From Bacteroidales bacterium (GTDB lineage: Bacteria > Bacteroidota > Bacteroidia > Bacteroidales > P3), in the NCBI GenBank assembly GCA_900769785.1, contig CAAGHV010000234.1:1-15795 (forward strand): DNA of 15,795 nt, read 5' to 3'. Positions within the stretch are counted from its first letter, which is position 1; each line of letters begins with the position of its first letter. Positions 8,049 through 15,218 of this stretch are shown here, piece after piece. The notes under the pieces are model-generated. The model made no database searches. It was not told where the DNA came from and worked only from the letters and a program-made list of their open reading frames with translations. A program made the translations under genes and the position numbers.

Positions 8049-8102
8049 ATTGAAATACCTAGCGTAAGGCTGAGAGATTTATAAGACAATACAATTACAA
8101 AG

Positions 8103-8154
8103 AAAATGCTAACATATAACCGATAAAACAAATGTGTATATGTTAGCATTTTTG
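8103..8154 (+). terminator. Terminator of the LRR / T9SS gene
   Basis: AATGCTAACATATA at 8105-8118 pairs perfectly with TATATGTTAGCATT at 8137-8150, and two further A-T pairs give a 16-bp stem. The 18-nt loop is followed by a T-run (CATTTTTG). It lies 54 bp beyond the stop codon and is a good intrinsic terminator on the plus strand. Confidence 0.8.
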
Positions 8155-8292
8155 CTAAACTTAAAATATCAAGATTTTGATTATTGTTCCATTAGTAGCT
8201 TTAGACTACTTTCAACAATTCCACGTTATATAAAATCCAACTGCATTATAAAGAAATTTCGTGGTTTGTATTGAAACTTATCACTAACTTTC

Positions 8293-8397
8293 ACTGCAAA
8301 TTTGACTGCAAACCTGATGAATCTTTTGACAAAAAAAAGAGATAATTCAAAATCCTTAATCAGTTAATAACACTTAATATCACACTGCTTAAGGATT
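8293..8397. repeat. Short direct and inverted repeats of unknown meaning
   Basis: ACTGCAAA occurs twice, 12 bp apart (8293-8300 and 8305-8312). Further on, AATCCTTAA at 8351-8359 and TTAAGGATT at 8389-8397 form a perfect 9-bp inverted repeat with a 29-nt loop, followed shortly by GGGGGCTTTTT. No gene overlaps. This could be an old attachment site, a regulatory RNA end or chance. Confidence 0.35.
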
Positions 8398-8464
8398 GAT
8401 ATTAGGGGGCTTTTTATTTCAAATATTAAAGCATTGATTTCCAATCTTTTCATTTTTATTCAAT

Positions 8465-8546
8465 AAAGAGTACATCCTTCTCTTGTGAAGGGTGCACTCT
8501 TCAGATGAGAAGGGTGCACTCTTCAGATGAGAAGAGTGCACTCTTC
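8465..8546. repeat. Tandem array of 16-bp palindromes with 22-bp period
   Basis: Four 16-bp blocks start at 8465, 8487, 8509 and 8531, each exactly 22 bp after the previous one. The last, GAAGAGTGCACTCTTC, is a perfect palindrome. The second and third (GAAGGGTGCACTCTTC) differ by one base; the first (AAAGAGTACATCCTTC) is degenerate with 12 of 16 matches. Spacers between the later units are nearly identical (AGATGA). A two-helical-turn spacing of palindromes would suit repeated dimer-binding sites, but a structural repeat family is equally possible. Confidence 0.85.
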
Positions 8547-8733
8547 ACAAACCACCTCTTCAAAGGTCGTTTTATGACGAAAAAAAGCATTGTTTTAACG
8601 CATGGCAAATTCTTAAAAATTCTATATTCGGATTCAAGCTTTTCTCCTTTCACCAAAAACATTAACATCGCAAAGTTTCTAACATTCGAAGCAATTAATG
8701 CAAGTATTACACATCACCCGCTCAAATACAATT

Positions 8734-8770
8734 ATGCCCCCTTTGCGTTTTCAACTTGCAAAGGAGGCAT
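8734..8770 (-). terminator. Outer 13-bp hairpin downstream of the phosphohexomutase gene
   Basis: Positions 8734-8746 and 8758-8770 form a 13-bp stem with an 11-nt loop. On the plus strand the sixth pair is a C-A mismatch, but in minus-strand RNA the same position is a G-U wobble, so the stem is complete. This asymmetry suggests that it works on transcripts coming from the minus-strand operon. The sequence after the stem is only moderately T-rich (AATTGTATTTG). Confidence 0.6.
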
Positions 8771-8775
8771 TTACA

Positions 8776-8796
8776 AAGCACTTTTTTTGAAGTGCC
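8776..8796 (-). terminator. Inner terminator hairpin of the phosphohexomutase operon
   Basis: On the minus strand GCACTT, a CAAAAA loop and AAGTGC (8795-8778) are followed by TTTG. It lies 12 bp beyond the stop codon. The 6-bp stem is short and the T-run is brief, so it probably works together with the longer hairpin just downstream. Confidence 0.55.
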
Positions 8797-8807
8797 ATCA
8801 CCAACAG

Positions 8808-10550
8808 CTATTCCAAATTCAACGAAGTCTTTATAGCTTTTATCTTAGTATCTAAAGCATTGTTTACATTATCGAAGTCTTCCGAATTGGCTAGTTCTCC
8901 CTTTACACCAAAGTAGAATTTTATCTTAGGCTCAGTTCCCGACGGACGTACTGATACCTTGCTGCCATCGGCAGTAAAGAATTGTAGCACGTTCGACTTT
9001 GGCAAATCTATGGTTTCCACAACACCTGTTTGCAGATTAGTAGAAGTTTTCAACTGATAGTCTTTTATGCATACCACCTTGCTACCTGCTATCTCCTTAG
9101 GAGGGTTACTACGGTAGTTCACCATCATTTGCTTAATTTCCTCGCCACCCGACTTGCCTTTCTTGGTCATCGACAATAGATCTTCTTTATAGAATCCATA
9201 TTCCTTGTACAAGTCAATCAAAACATCAAAGAATGTTTTTCCATTATCGGCAGCCCATGCAGCAATCTCAGCTATCATTGCGCATGTACTTACAGCATCC
9301 TTATCGCGCACAAAGTCGCCAATCATATATCCGTAGCTTTCTTCGCCACCGCCTATAAACACTTCTTTACCTTCTAACTCTTTTATCTTGTCGGCAATAA
9401 ACTTGAATCCTGTAAGTACATCGTACGACTTCACACCATTACGTTCGGCAATATCTTTTATAAGTTCCGAAGTTACTATAGTTTTTACAATAAACTCCTT
9501 GCCTGTAAGTTTATTATTAAGTTTCCATTGGTTTACAAGATAGTATGTAAGCACCGATGCTGTTTGATTTCCATTTAGCAACATCCATTGTCCATCTTTG
9601 CGTTTAACGGCAATACCCACACGGTCTGCATCGGGGTCTGTAGCCATAACAATATCTGCATCTATATCTTTTGCCAATGCTATAGCCATTTCCAACGCCG
9701 ACTTCTCTTCGGGGTTTGGCGACTTTACTGTGGGAAAGTTGCCATCGTTAACAGCTTGCTCTTTTACCATCGTAACATTGGTAAAGCCTAATCGTTGTAA
9801 TATTGCCGGTACCAAAGTTACACCCGTTCCATGCAACGGTGTATATACAATCTTGATATCATTATGTCTGCGGATAACCTCAGGCAATAGACAATTCTTT
9901 TCTACTCTATCCAAATATATCTTATCAATCTCCTCACCTATTATCTCTATGTTATCTTCGCCACCTGTCATCTTTATATCATCGAGAGTCTTTATCTTCA
10001 ACACTTCATCAATCACATTAGTATCGTGCGGAGCCACAAACTGACCACCATCGTCCCAATATGCTTTATAACCATTATACTCCTTTGGATTGTGCGATGC
10101 TGTTATCATAACACCAACTTGACATCCCAATTGACGAACAGCGAATGACAGCTCCGGAGTAGGACGCAATTTGTCAAAAAGATATACATGAATACCATTT
10201 GCAGCCAACACATCAGCAGTAATCTTGGCAAAAAATGGACTATTGTTTCTACAATCATATGCCACAACAGCCTTAATGTTTTTTACACCCGTAAAAGAAG
10301 TAAGCACATAATTTGCCAATCCTTGAGTGGCCATGGCCACAGTATATTTGTTCATACGATTAGTACCTACCCCCATAATACCACGAAGACCACCGGTACC
10401 AAACTCCAAATTTCTATAAAAACTCTCGTTCAATTCGTTCTGATTTTCGCCAATCATCTTACGAATAGCATCTTTGGTTTCTTCGTCATAATTACCATTC
10501 AACCATTTCTGCACATTCTCTTGTGCTGTAATATCTATATTAAGTTCCAT
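8808..10550 (-). CDS. Phospho-sugar mutase (phosphoglucomutase/phosphomannomutase family)
   Basis: The 580-residue product is a complete alpha-D-phosphohexomutase of the long, PGM2-like type common in Bacteroidota. It interconverts hexose 1- and 6-phosphates, supplying glucose 1-phosphate or mannose 1-phosphate for nucleotide sugars, glycogen and envelope polysaccharides. All four active-site loops are visible in order: TASHNPKEYNGYK (phosphoserine about residue 152), DPDADRVGIA (Mg ligands about 304-308), GGEESYGYMIGD (sugar specificity, about 400-410) and RPSGTEPKIKFY (phosphate binding, about 534-545). An N-terminal FGTGGLRGIMG stretch is also typical. It is cytoplasmic, with no signal peptide. 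It is the last gene of a probable four-gene unit, 39 bp after lpxH, and two hairpins follow. Preference between glucose and mannose phosphate cannot be decided from the sequence, so no symbol is given. Confidence 0.95.
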   Translation of the reverse strand: MELNIDITAQENVQKWLNGNYDEETKDAIRKMIGENQNELNESFYRNLEFGTGGLRGIMGVGTNRMNKYTVAMATQGLANYVLTSFTGVKNIKAVVAYDCRNNSPFFAKITADVLAANGIHVYLFDKLRPTPELSFAVRQLGCQVGVMITASHNPKEYNGYKAYWDDGGQFVAPHDTNVIDEVLKIKTLDDIKMTGGEDNIEIIGEEIDKIYLDRVEKNCLLPEVIRRHNDIKIVYTPLHGTGVTLVPAILQRLGFTNVTMVKEQAVNDGNFPTVKSPNPEEKSALEMAIALAKDIDADIVMATDPDADRVGIAVKRKDGQWMLLNGNQTASVLTYYLVNQWKLNNKLTGKEFIVKTIVTSELIKDIAERNGVKSYDVLTGFKFIADKIKELEGKEVFIGGGEESYGYMIGDFVRDKDAVSTCAMIAEIAAWAADNGKTFFDVLIDLYKEYGFYKEDLLSMTKKGKSGGEEIKQMMVNYRSNPPKEIAGSKVVCIKDYQLKTSTNLQTGVVETIDLPKSNVLQFFTADGSKVSVRPSGTEPKIKFYFGVKGELANSEDFDNVNNALDTKIKAIKTSLNLE

Positions 10551-10589
10551 GATATTTATATTATTTATAGTAGTTTTGTTTATTCATCT

Positions 10590-11357
10590 TTATCTATTCA
10601 TGATATCTGTCGAAAAAGTTTCGATTCTAATATCGTGGTTATCATAAACAGCATAATGCTGAGCTGTAACCCATTCTCCCAAATTGATATACCGCGTAAC
10701 TTTACCTATAGGCCTATCCAATAACAAATGCCTATGTCCGAACACACAATAATCGTAATGCTTATCGTTCAAAGCCTTAGTACAATATACAGTGATATCC
10801 TCTTTATCATCGCCAAAATAGGTTAGATCCATCTCGGAATGAGAGAATCTACTACGTTTGGAACAAAACTTGGCCAACGACATACCTATATAAGGATGCA
10901 ATAAAGCAAATAATTTCTGACATATCCTACTTGCAAACAACAATTTCAAGAAATTGTATTTCTTATCACTCTTTCCCAATCCATCGCCATGTCCAACTAA
11001 AAAATCTTTACCATCGTAAGAAAAACTCCATGGTGCAGAATAAGTATTTATACCCAATTCTTTGGAAAAATAATCGAATATCCACATATCATGATTGCCT
11101 ATTGCATAGTGTATCTCTATTCCCATATCCGACAGTTCGGCAAGTTTTCCTAGTACACGCACATATCCACGAGGTACCACATGCTTATATGAAAACCAAA
11201 AGTCAAATATATCCCCAAGCAAAAATATCTTCTTGGCATCGACTTTCACATAATCGAGCCATGCCACAAACATCAGTTCCCTCTCCTTCTCGTTTGGAGG
11301 CACCCCCAGATGTATATCTGAGATAAAGTATAACTTTGTACGGGCTTGCATAAGCAT
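10590..11357 (-). CDS. lpxH: UDP-2,3-diacylglucosamine diphosphatase (LpxH-type)
   Basis: This 255-residue calcineurin-like metallophosphoesterase most resembles the Bacteroidota form of LpxH, which hydrolyses UDP-2,3-diacylglucosamine to lipid X and UMP at the inner face of the inner membrane in lipid A synthesis. Metal-binding motifs are complete: SDIHLG (Asp14, His16), GDIFDFW (Asp49), GNHDM (Asn88, His89), GHGDG (His123) and GHRH (His208, His210). The FDFWFSYK stretch and the basic, hydrophobic segment about residues 130-170 fit the membrane-associated substrate cap. The start may be Met1 or Met3; both are ATG, and neither has a strong Shine-Dalgarno sequence. The gene begins 12 bp after the DUF4369 lipoprotein gene and is followed 39 bp later by the phosphohexomutase. 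LpxH is more likely than the related LpxG/LpxI because of the motif set; I am fairly sure. Confidence 0.88.
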   Translation of the reverse strand: MLMQARTKLYFISDIHLGVPPNEKERELMFVAWLDYVKVDAKKIFLLGDIFDFWFSYKHVVPRGYVRVLGKLAELSDMGIEIHYAIGNHDMWIFDYFSKELGINTYSAPWSFSYDGKDFLVGHGDGLGKSDKKYNFLKLLFASRICQKLFALLHPYIGMSLAKFCSKRSRFSHSEMDLTYFGDDKEDITVYCTKALNDKHYDYCVFGHRHLLLDRPIGKVTRYINLGEWVTAQHYAVYDNHDIRIETFSTDIMNR

Positions 11358-11369
11358 AAAGTTAAGAGG

Positions 11370-12137
11370 TTAGTTACCCATAGTTATTGTTGCACCACCA
11401 GGTGCACTACCATACTTAAACCTCATTTTCTGCATGGTATTTCCAAAATTCAAAGTATGCGGATTTTCGGGCAAGGAAGTCTTCAACCCATCATTTACCA
11501 TCTCATAGTACTCAAATCCCTGTTCAGGATTTATAAGTGGTATCGTATTGAAAGTCTTATACAATGCTATAAGTGTCGATAGTGAACCACTATTTTCCTG
11601 AATAAAGCGAACAACAAAGTCTTGCTGTTCATAATAAGCGTTGAGATATATACTATCCAATTGTTCTTTCTCTGTCTTTATAAAATTAGTATCGGTATTC
11701 TGGAGCAATACATCATACACCATCTTTATAGAGTCCAAACGGTCAACACCCATAATAGTATAATCATTCAATTGCCATAATAACTGCGACTCAGGCGAGC
11801 CTACCAACTGATAGGTGCGTGAAAAATTATCATAGTCACCGGTAAGTTTTATCTTCTCCTTGTAGTTAGGCAACAACATAATAAAATCTTCTTGCGAGAC
11901 TACCACGTTATAGAAACTTCGATATGGCATCTTATACTTGAACTTAAACTCTCCGTTATCATCAAGTTTCACAGAGTCTATAAATATCACTTCCAGAGGA
12001 GTAATCTCTTCTATAACAACATATTTACCTTCACCTCCTTTAAGATAGCCTTCAATAGTAAAACTTTCTCTATTATTTTGGCACGAAACGGTCAGAATAC
12101 ATATGGTAAGTAATAACAGTATTTTTCTCATTATCAT
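11370..12137 (-). CDS. DUF4369 lipoprotein lacking the usual thioredoxin domain
   Basis: The 255-residue product starts with a lipoprotein signal (MRKILLLLTICILTVSC, lipid-attached Cys19), so it is an inner- or outer-membrane lipoprotein. Residues about 25-110 look like DUF4369 (FTIEGYLKGGEGKYVVIEE, then FIDSVKLDDNGEFKFKY), the beta-sandwich that in Bacteroidota usually precedes a helical linker and a TlpA/AhpC-type thioredoxin domain in proteins of about 350-380 residues. Here the helical region is present (about 115-235), but the protein stops at PGGATITMGN, just where the thioredoxin domain should begin. No CxxC motif is present, and only 12 bp separate the stop from lpxH, so the missing domain is not encoded in another frame nearby. 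It may be a naturally shortened non-redox member or a decayed gene. It is probably co-transcribed with aroC upstream and lpxH downstream. The first Met could also be residue 3. Confidence 0.82.
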   Translation of the reverse strand: MIMRKILLLLTICILTVSCQNNRESFTIEGYLKGGEGKYVVIEEITPLEVIFIDSVKLDDNGEFKFKYKMPYRSFYNVVVSQEDFIMLLPNYKEKIKLTGDYDNFSRTYQLVGSPESQLLWQLNDYTIMGVDRLDSIKMVYDVLLQNTDTNFIKTEKEQLDSIYLNAYYEQQDFVVRFIQENSGSLSTLIALYKTFNTIPLINPEQGFEYYEMVNDGLKTSLPENPHTLNFGNTMQKMRFKYGSAPGGATITMGN

Positions 12138-12209
12138 TATATTTTTACATTATTGCCATAATTAACGAGATAACATTTTATTTATTATTCCGTTTATTGA
12201 TTTATAATT

Positions 12210-13277
12210 TTATTTTCTGTAGGCATCATAACAAAGCACCATATCAGCTAATACCAATGCTGCCATTGCCTCTACCACTGGTACAGCTCTAGGCACTTGA
12301 CAGCAGTCGTGCCGACCGCCTAATTGCACTACTTTTTTATATCCTTGTTCATCGACAATGGGTATAGGTTGAGCTACCGAGGCTATAGGCTTGAATGCTA
12401 CCCTAAATATTACATCAGCACCATTAGATATTCCACCTTGTATCCCTCCCGAGTGATTGGTATTTGTAGAGAAATCAGCATTAAACAAATCCAAACTATT
12501 ACTACCAAACATAGAGGCAGCCTCAAAACCATCGCCATAGTCAAAACCTTTTGCCGAAGGTATGCTCATCATGGCTTGAGCCAAATAAGCTTGAAGCTTG
12601 TCAAATATAGGCTCGCCCAATCCTACAGAGCATCCTTTTACCACACAAGTAACTACACCTCCAACTGTATCGGCATTGTCTGCCACTGTTTCCAAAAGAG
12701 CAGCCATTTCATCAGCTTTATCTTCGTCGGGACAATAGAAAGTGTTAGTATCTCTGGTGGATAAATCCATACCTTCCCATTTTCTATCAACACACACATT
12801 TCCAATCTGCGAAGTATAGGCTGTAATGGTTATTCCTCGTTGATCCAACAATTGTTTAGCAATACTTCCGGCTACTACCCTGGCTACTGTTTCTCTAGCC
12901 GATGCTCTTCCGCCACCACGGTAGTCTCTTATACCATACTTGGCTTGATAAGTATAGTCGGCATGTGAAGGGCGATAAGCATCCTTCAGTATTTCATAGT
13001 CTTCGGAATGTTGTGCTTTGTTATCCACGTAGAACGCAATGGGTGTACCCAACGATTTACCATCAAATACTCCCGATACAATATTTACCTCATCATCTTC
13101 CACTCGTGTGGTTGAGAATCTGCTTTGTGGTTTACGTCTAGACAACTCATGCTCAATACGGTCGATATCTATCTTTATTCCCGACGGGCATCCATCGATA
13201 ACACCACCTATACACTTACCATGCGACTCGCCAAAAGAAACGAATCGAAATATTTTACCTATCGTATTACCCGACAT
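12210..13277 (-). CDS. aroC: Chorismate synthase
   Basis: This enzyme converts 5-enolpyruvylshikimate 3-phosphate to chorismate, the last step of the shikimate pathway, using reduced FMN in the cytoplasm. From the chosen ATG the protein has 355 residues, normal for AroC. Family signatures are complete: FGESHGKCIGGVIDGCPSG with catalytic His about 19, RRKPQSRFSTTR, RPSHADYTYQAKYG with the second catalytic His, RGGGRASARETVARVVAG, GGIQGGISNGADV, and the C-terminal RHDCCQVPRAVPVVEAMAAL. A longer reading frame starts at a TTG at 13307, but it adds ten residues absent from the family and begins next to the terminator of the previous gene, so ATG at 13277 (MSGNTIGKIFRF) is preferred. The next gene, a DUF4369 lipoprotein, follows after 72 bp. 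No -7 box is seen just upstream, so transcription may depend partly on read-through from the buk-FKBP unit. Confidence 0.97.
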   Translation of the reverse strand: MSGNTIGKIFRFVSFGESHGKCIGGVIDGCPSGIKIDIDRIEHELSRRKPQSRFSTTRVEDDEVNIVSGVFDGKSLGTPIAFYVDNKAQHSEDYEILKDAYRPSHADYTYQAKYGIRDYRGGGRASARETVARVVAGSIAKQLLDQRGITITAYTSQIGNVCVDRKWEGMDLSTRDTNTFYCPDEDKADEMAALLETVADNADTVGGVVTCVVKGCSVGLGEPIFDKLQAYLAQAMMSIPSAKGFDYGDGFEAASMFGSNSLDLFNADFSTNTNHSGGIQGGISNGADVIFRVAFKPIASVAQPIPIVDEQGYKKVVQLGGRHDCCQVPRAVPVVEAMAALVLADMVLCYDAYRK

Positions 13278-13304
13278 AATCAATCTATTTTTATCCTTTC
13301 TCGT

Positions 13305-13342
13305 CAAAACAGAAAGAAGCCCAAAAGGACTTTGGGCTTCTT
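13305..13342 (-). terminator. Terminator after the FKBP gene
   Basis: AAGAAGCCCAAA at 13314-13325 and TTTGGGCTTCTT at 13331-13342 form a perfect 12-bp stem with a 5-nt loop. On the minus strand it is followed by TCTGTTTTGA, a fair U-rich tail. It lies 27 bp after the FKBP stop and about 35 bp before the aroC ATG, so it separates, or attenuates between, the two units. Confidence 0.78.
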
Positions 13343-13369
13343 CTCCTTCAATATATTTTACAATATATA

Positions 13370-14035
13370 TTACTTTACAATTTCTATAAGTTCTACTTCG
13401 AAGATAAGTAGTGATCCGGGAGGAATCTGTCCGGCAGGAAAGTTACCATATCCTAAATGACTCGGTATATAAAATACATATTTAGAACCTTCTGTCATCA
13501 ACTGCATACCTTCAACCCATCCGGCAATAAAACGATTTACTTCTCCTACAAGAGGTTGTCCACGGTCATAAGAACTGTCAAACTGTGTACCATCAAGCAA
13601 TGTTCCTCTATAGTGAAATCTCACTTTATCGGTAGCAGTAGGCTTGTTGCCTTTTCCTTGTTCTATTATCTTATACTGCAATCCTGATGGAGTTTCATAC
13701 ACTGATTTGCTATTACGATTCTCTTCCAAGAACTTTTTACCTGTTTCGATATTCTTTTGAGCTTCGTTTTCCATGTGCCTTTGCTGACGTAGTTGCAATT
13801 CGGTCAGTACTTTCTTTACTTCTTCCTCACTAAATTGGCTTTCGCCCTTCGAAAAATCTAATATAGCCTTAGTAAGTATATCGTAATCAACAGATAATTG
13901 CTGCAATCCGTTAGCAATATCACAACCTACTGCATACGACAACGAATCTTCAAAAGTCTTCAGTTCTACCTTTTTGGACTGAGCATAGGTAAGCAACGGA
14001 AACACCAATGTTGCCACAAAAAATACCTTCTTCAT
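13370..14035 (-). CDS. Periplasmic FKBP-type peptidyl-prolyl cis-trans isomerase
   Basis: This 221-residue protein has a signal peptide (MKKVFFVATLVFPLLTYAQ), so it is exported. Residues about 28-105 match the helical FKBP N-terminal dimerisation domain (DSLSYAVGCDIANGL, then a charged helix ending KKFLEENRN). Residues about 112-221 form the FKBP catalytic domain: SGLQYKIIEQGKG, VRFHYRGTLLDGTQFDSSYDRG, FIAGWVEGMQLM, PSHLGYG and IPPGSLLIFEVELIEI. The aromatic pocket (Tyr142, Phe152, Asp153, Trp173, Tyr196) is kept. The architecture is that of FkpA/Mip-like foldases, which speed proline isomerisation and help outer-membrane and secreted proteins fold. The gene begins 7 bp after the butyrate kinase stop, so the two share a transcript, although no functional link is evident. 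A strong hairpin follows the gene. Confidence 0.94.
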   Translation of the reverse strand: MKKVFFVATLVFPLLTYAQSKKVELKTFEDSLSYAVGCDIANGLQQLSVDYDILTKAILDFSKGESQFSEEEVKKVLTELQLRQQRHMENEAQKNIETGKKFLEENRNSKSVYETPSGLQYKIIEQGKGNKPTATDKVRFHYRGTLLDGTQFDSSYDRGQPLVGEVNRFIAGWVEGMQLMTEGSKYVFYIPSHLGYGNFPAGQIPPGSLLIFEVELIEIVK

Positions 14036-14042
14036 AGGAATG

Positions 14043-15143
14043 TTATCTTTGTAGTGTTTTTATTTCAGCAGTTCCGTCTAGGACTTCTTTACCACACATA
14101 GCCAAGGCCAACATTTCATTTTCTCCTTTATAAACAGCCACAGGAGCTATCCAATCAACATGTTCGGCTATTTGAGCCATCCATGGTTTGCTGTATGCAA
14201 TACCACCAGTAAGTAGAATAGCGTCAACTTTACCCTTCACTGTAGCAGCCAAACGACTTATTTCCAAACTTACTTGATAACAGAATGCATCAACCATAAG
14301 TTTACATTTTTCGTCACCTTCCAATGCTTTTACCTCTACTTCGTATGCATCATTTGTTCCCAAGTAAGCTACAAAACCACCTTCAGCTGTAATCATTTTA
14401 ATGATTTCTTGCTTAGTATATTTTCCGCTGAAACATACTTCTACCAATTTACTAGAATTGATAGAACCGGCACGGGTAGTGGACATAGCTCCCAATCCAC
14501 ATAATGCTCTGTTTACTTCAATTACCTTACCATGGCTGTGGATACCTACTGATACACCACCACCCATGTGTGCAATTATAAGGTTCATATCTTCATATCT
14601 CTTACCTTGTTCACGAGCATACAACTTGGCAGTCATTTTTTGATTCAAGCAGTGCCATATTACACCTTCATATTCAGGATTTAGGTCAAATACAGGATGT
14701 CCCGATATTTTTGCCACCTCAGGTCTTTCATCAACGATTCCGGGGTCGGCAATATAGGAAGCTTCCAATCCTATCTCCTTAGCTATACTATCGGCTATCA
14801 AAGAGCCAAGATTACAAGCATGCTTACCTTGAATACCTGCACGACATTCTTCCAACATTTTGTCGTTTACACGGTAAATACCCGATTCGCAAGGTTTGGT
14901 CAAACCACCGCGACCTACTACTATGGCAATATCTTTTACATCAATGCCATGTTTCTTCAACATGTCCAAAATAGTATTTTTGCGATAATCAAATTGATCT
15001 GCTATTTCGGCAAATTGCTTGATTTCTTCGATAGGGTGTTTGATATTTTCTGTAAACACTTCTGTTTCGCCATCATATACCGATGCCTTTGTGCTTGTTG
15101 CACCAGGGTTTATTGCTAAGCAATATCTTCTTTCTGCACTCAT
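14043..15143 (-). CDS. buk: Butyrate kinase
   Basis: This 366-residue kinase of the ASKHA (acetokinase) superfamily transfers phosphate between butyryl phosphate and ADP, the ATP-yielding last step of the Ptb-Buk butyrate route; related enzymes also use branched-chain acyl phosphates. Both acetate/butyrate kinase signatures are present: INPGATSTKASVYDGE near the start (Asn12) and AHMGGGVSVGIHSHGK in the middle. VGRGG, SGHPVFDL, ALCGLGAMSTTRAG, AEGGFVAYLGTNDA and LLTGGIAYS follow as in Buk, and the length fits Buk rather than the roughly 400-residue acetate kinase AckA. It is cytoplasmic. It has a good promoter directly upstream. The usual partner, phosphate butyryltransferase (ptb), is not on the 650 bp upstream, so buk is separated from ptb here or ptb lies elsewhere. 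The FKBP gene follows after 7 bp. A branched-chain acid kinase role cannot be excluded. Confidence 0.94.
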   Translation of the reverse strand: MSAERRYCLAINPGATSTKASVYDGETEVFTENIKHPIEEIKQFAEIADQFDYRKNTILDMLKKHGIDVKDIAIVVGRGGLTKPCESGIYRVNDKMLEECRAGIQGKHACNLGSLIADSIAKEIGLEASYIADPGIVDERPEVAKISGHPVFDLNPEYEGVIWHCLNQKMTAKLYAREQGKRYEDMNLIIAHMGGGVSVGIHSHGKVIEVNRALCGLGAMSTTRAGSINSSKLVEVCFSGKYTKQEIIKMITAEGGFVAYLGTNDAYEVEVKALEGDEKCKLMVDAFCYQVSLEISRLAATVKGKVDAILLTGGIAYSKPWMAQIAEHVDWIAPVAVYKGENEMLALAMCGKEVLDGTAEIKTLQR

Positions 15144-15187
15144 TTATATTATAGTTTTTTATCAATAATCAATGTTTTAATGCTTTG

Positions 15188-15218
15188 CAAAATTACACAT
15201 TTATTCAGAATAATTCAA
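15188..15218 (-). promoter_or_regulatory. Promoter of buk-FKBP
   Basis: Reading the minus strand, TTG at 15218-15216, a 20-bp spacer and TAATTTTG at 15195-15188 fit the Bacteroidota promoter (TTTG-N19-21-TAnnTTTG) with only small departures. The implied start leaves a leader of roughly 35-40 nt before the buk ATG at 15143. Confidence 0.65.

Larger units (their letters stand above)
8049..8807. other. Intergenic region between convergent genes
   Basis: These 759 bp hold the terminator of the LRR gene (8103-8152), a repeat-dotted AT-rich stretch (8160-8460) with no recognisable gene, the 22-bp-period palindrome array (8465-8546), and two stacked hairpins that end the facing phosphohexomutase operon (8734-8795). 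ORFs of 116 codons on the plus strand (8505-8855) and 55 codons on the minus strand (8501-8668) exist but look like by-products of the repeats. Confidence 0.65.

Noticed and set aside
8465..8546. CRISPR array
   Set aside because: Units are 16-bp palindromes with near-identical 6-bp gaps rather than repeats separated by unique spacers of about 30 bp, and no cas genes are present.
8501..8668. 55-codon minus-strand ORF (starts MLMFLVKGEK)
   Set aside because: Its last third is translated palindrome repeat and it overlaps the ORF on the other strand. The nearest -7-like box (AAACTTTG) does not match TAnnTTTG. It is most likely an accident of the repeat.
8505..8855. 116-codon plus-strand ORF beginning in the palindrome array
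   Set aside because: It is encoded by the repeat units, the two terminator hairpins and the antisense 3' end of the mutase gene. The product resembles no family and has no promoter or ribosome-binding context.
13277..13307. Longer aroC with a TTG start at 13307
   Set aside because: It adds ten residues not found in chorismate synthases and starts in the tail of the FKBP terminator. The ATG at 13277 gives the standard N-terminus.
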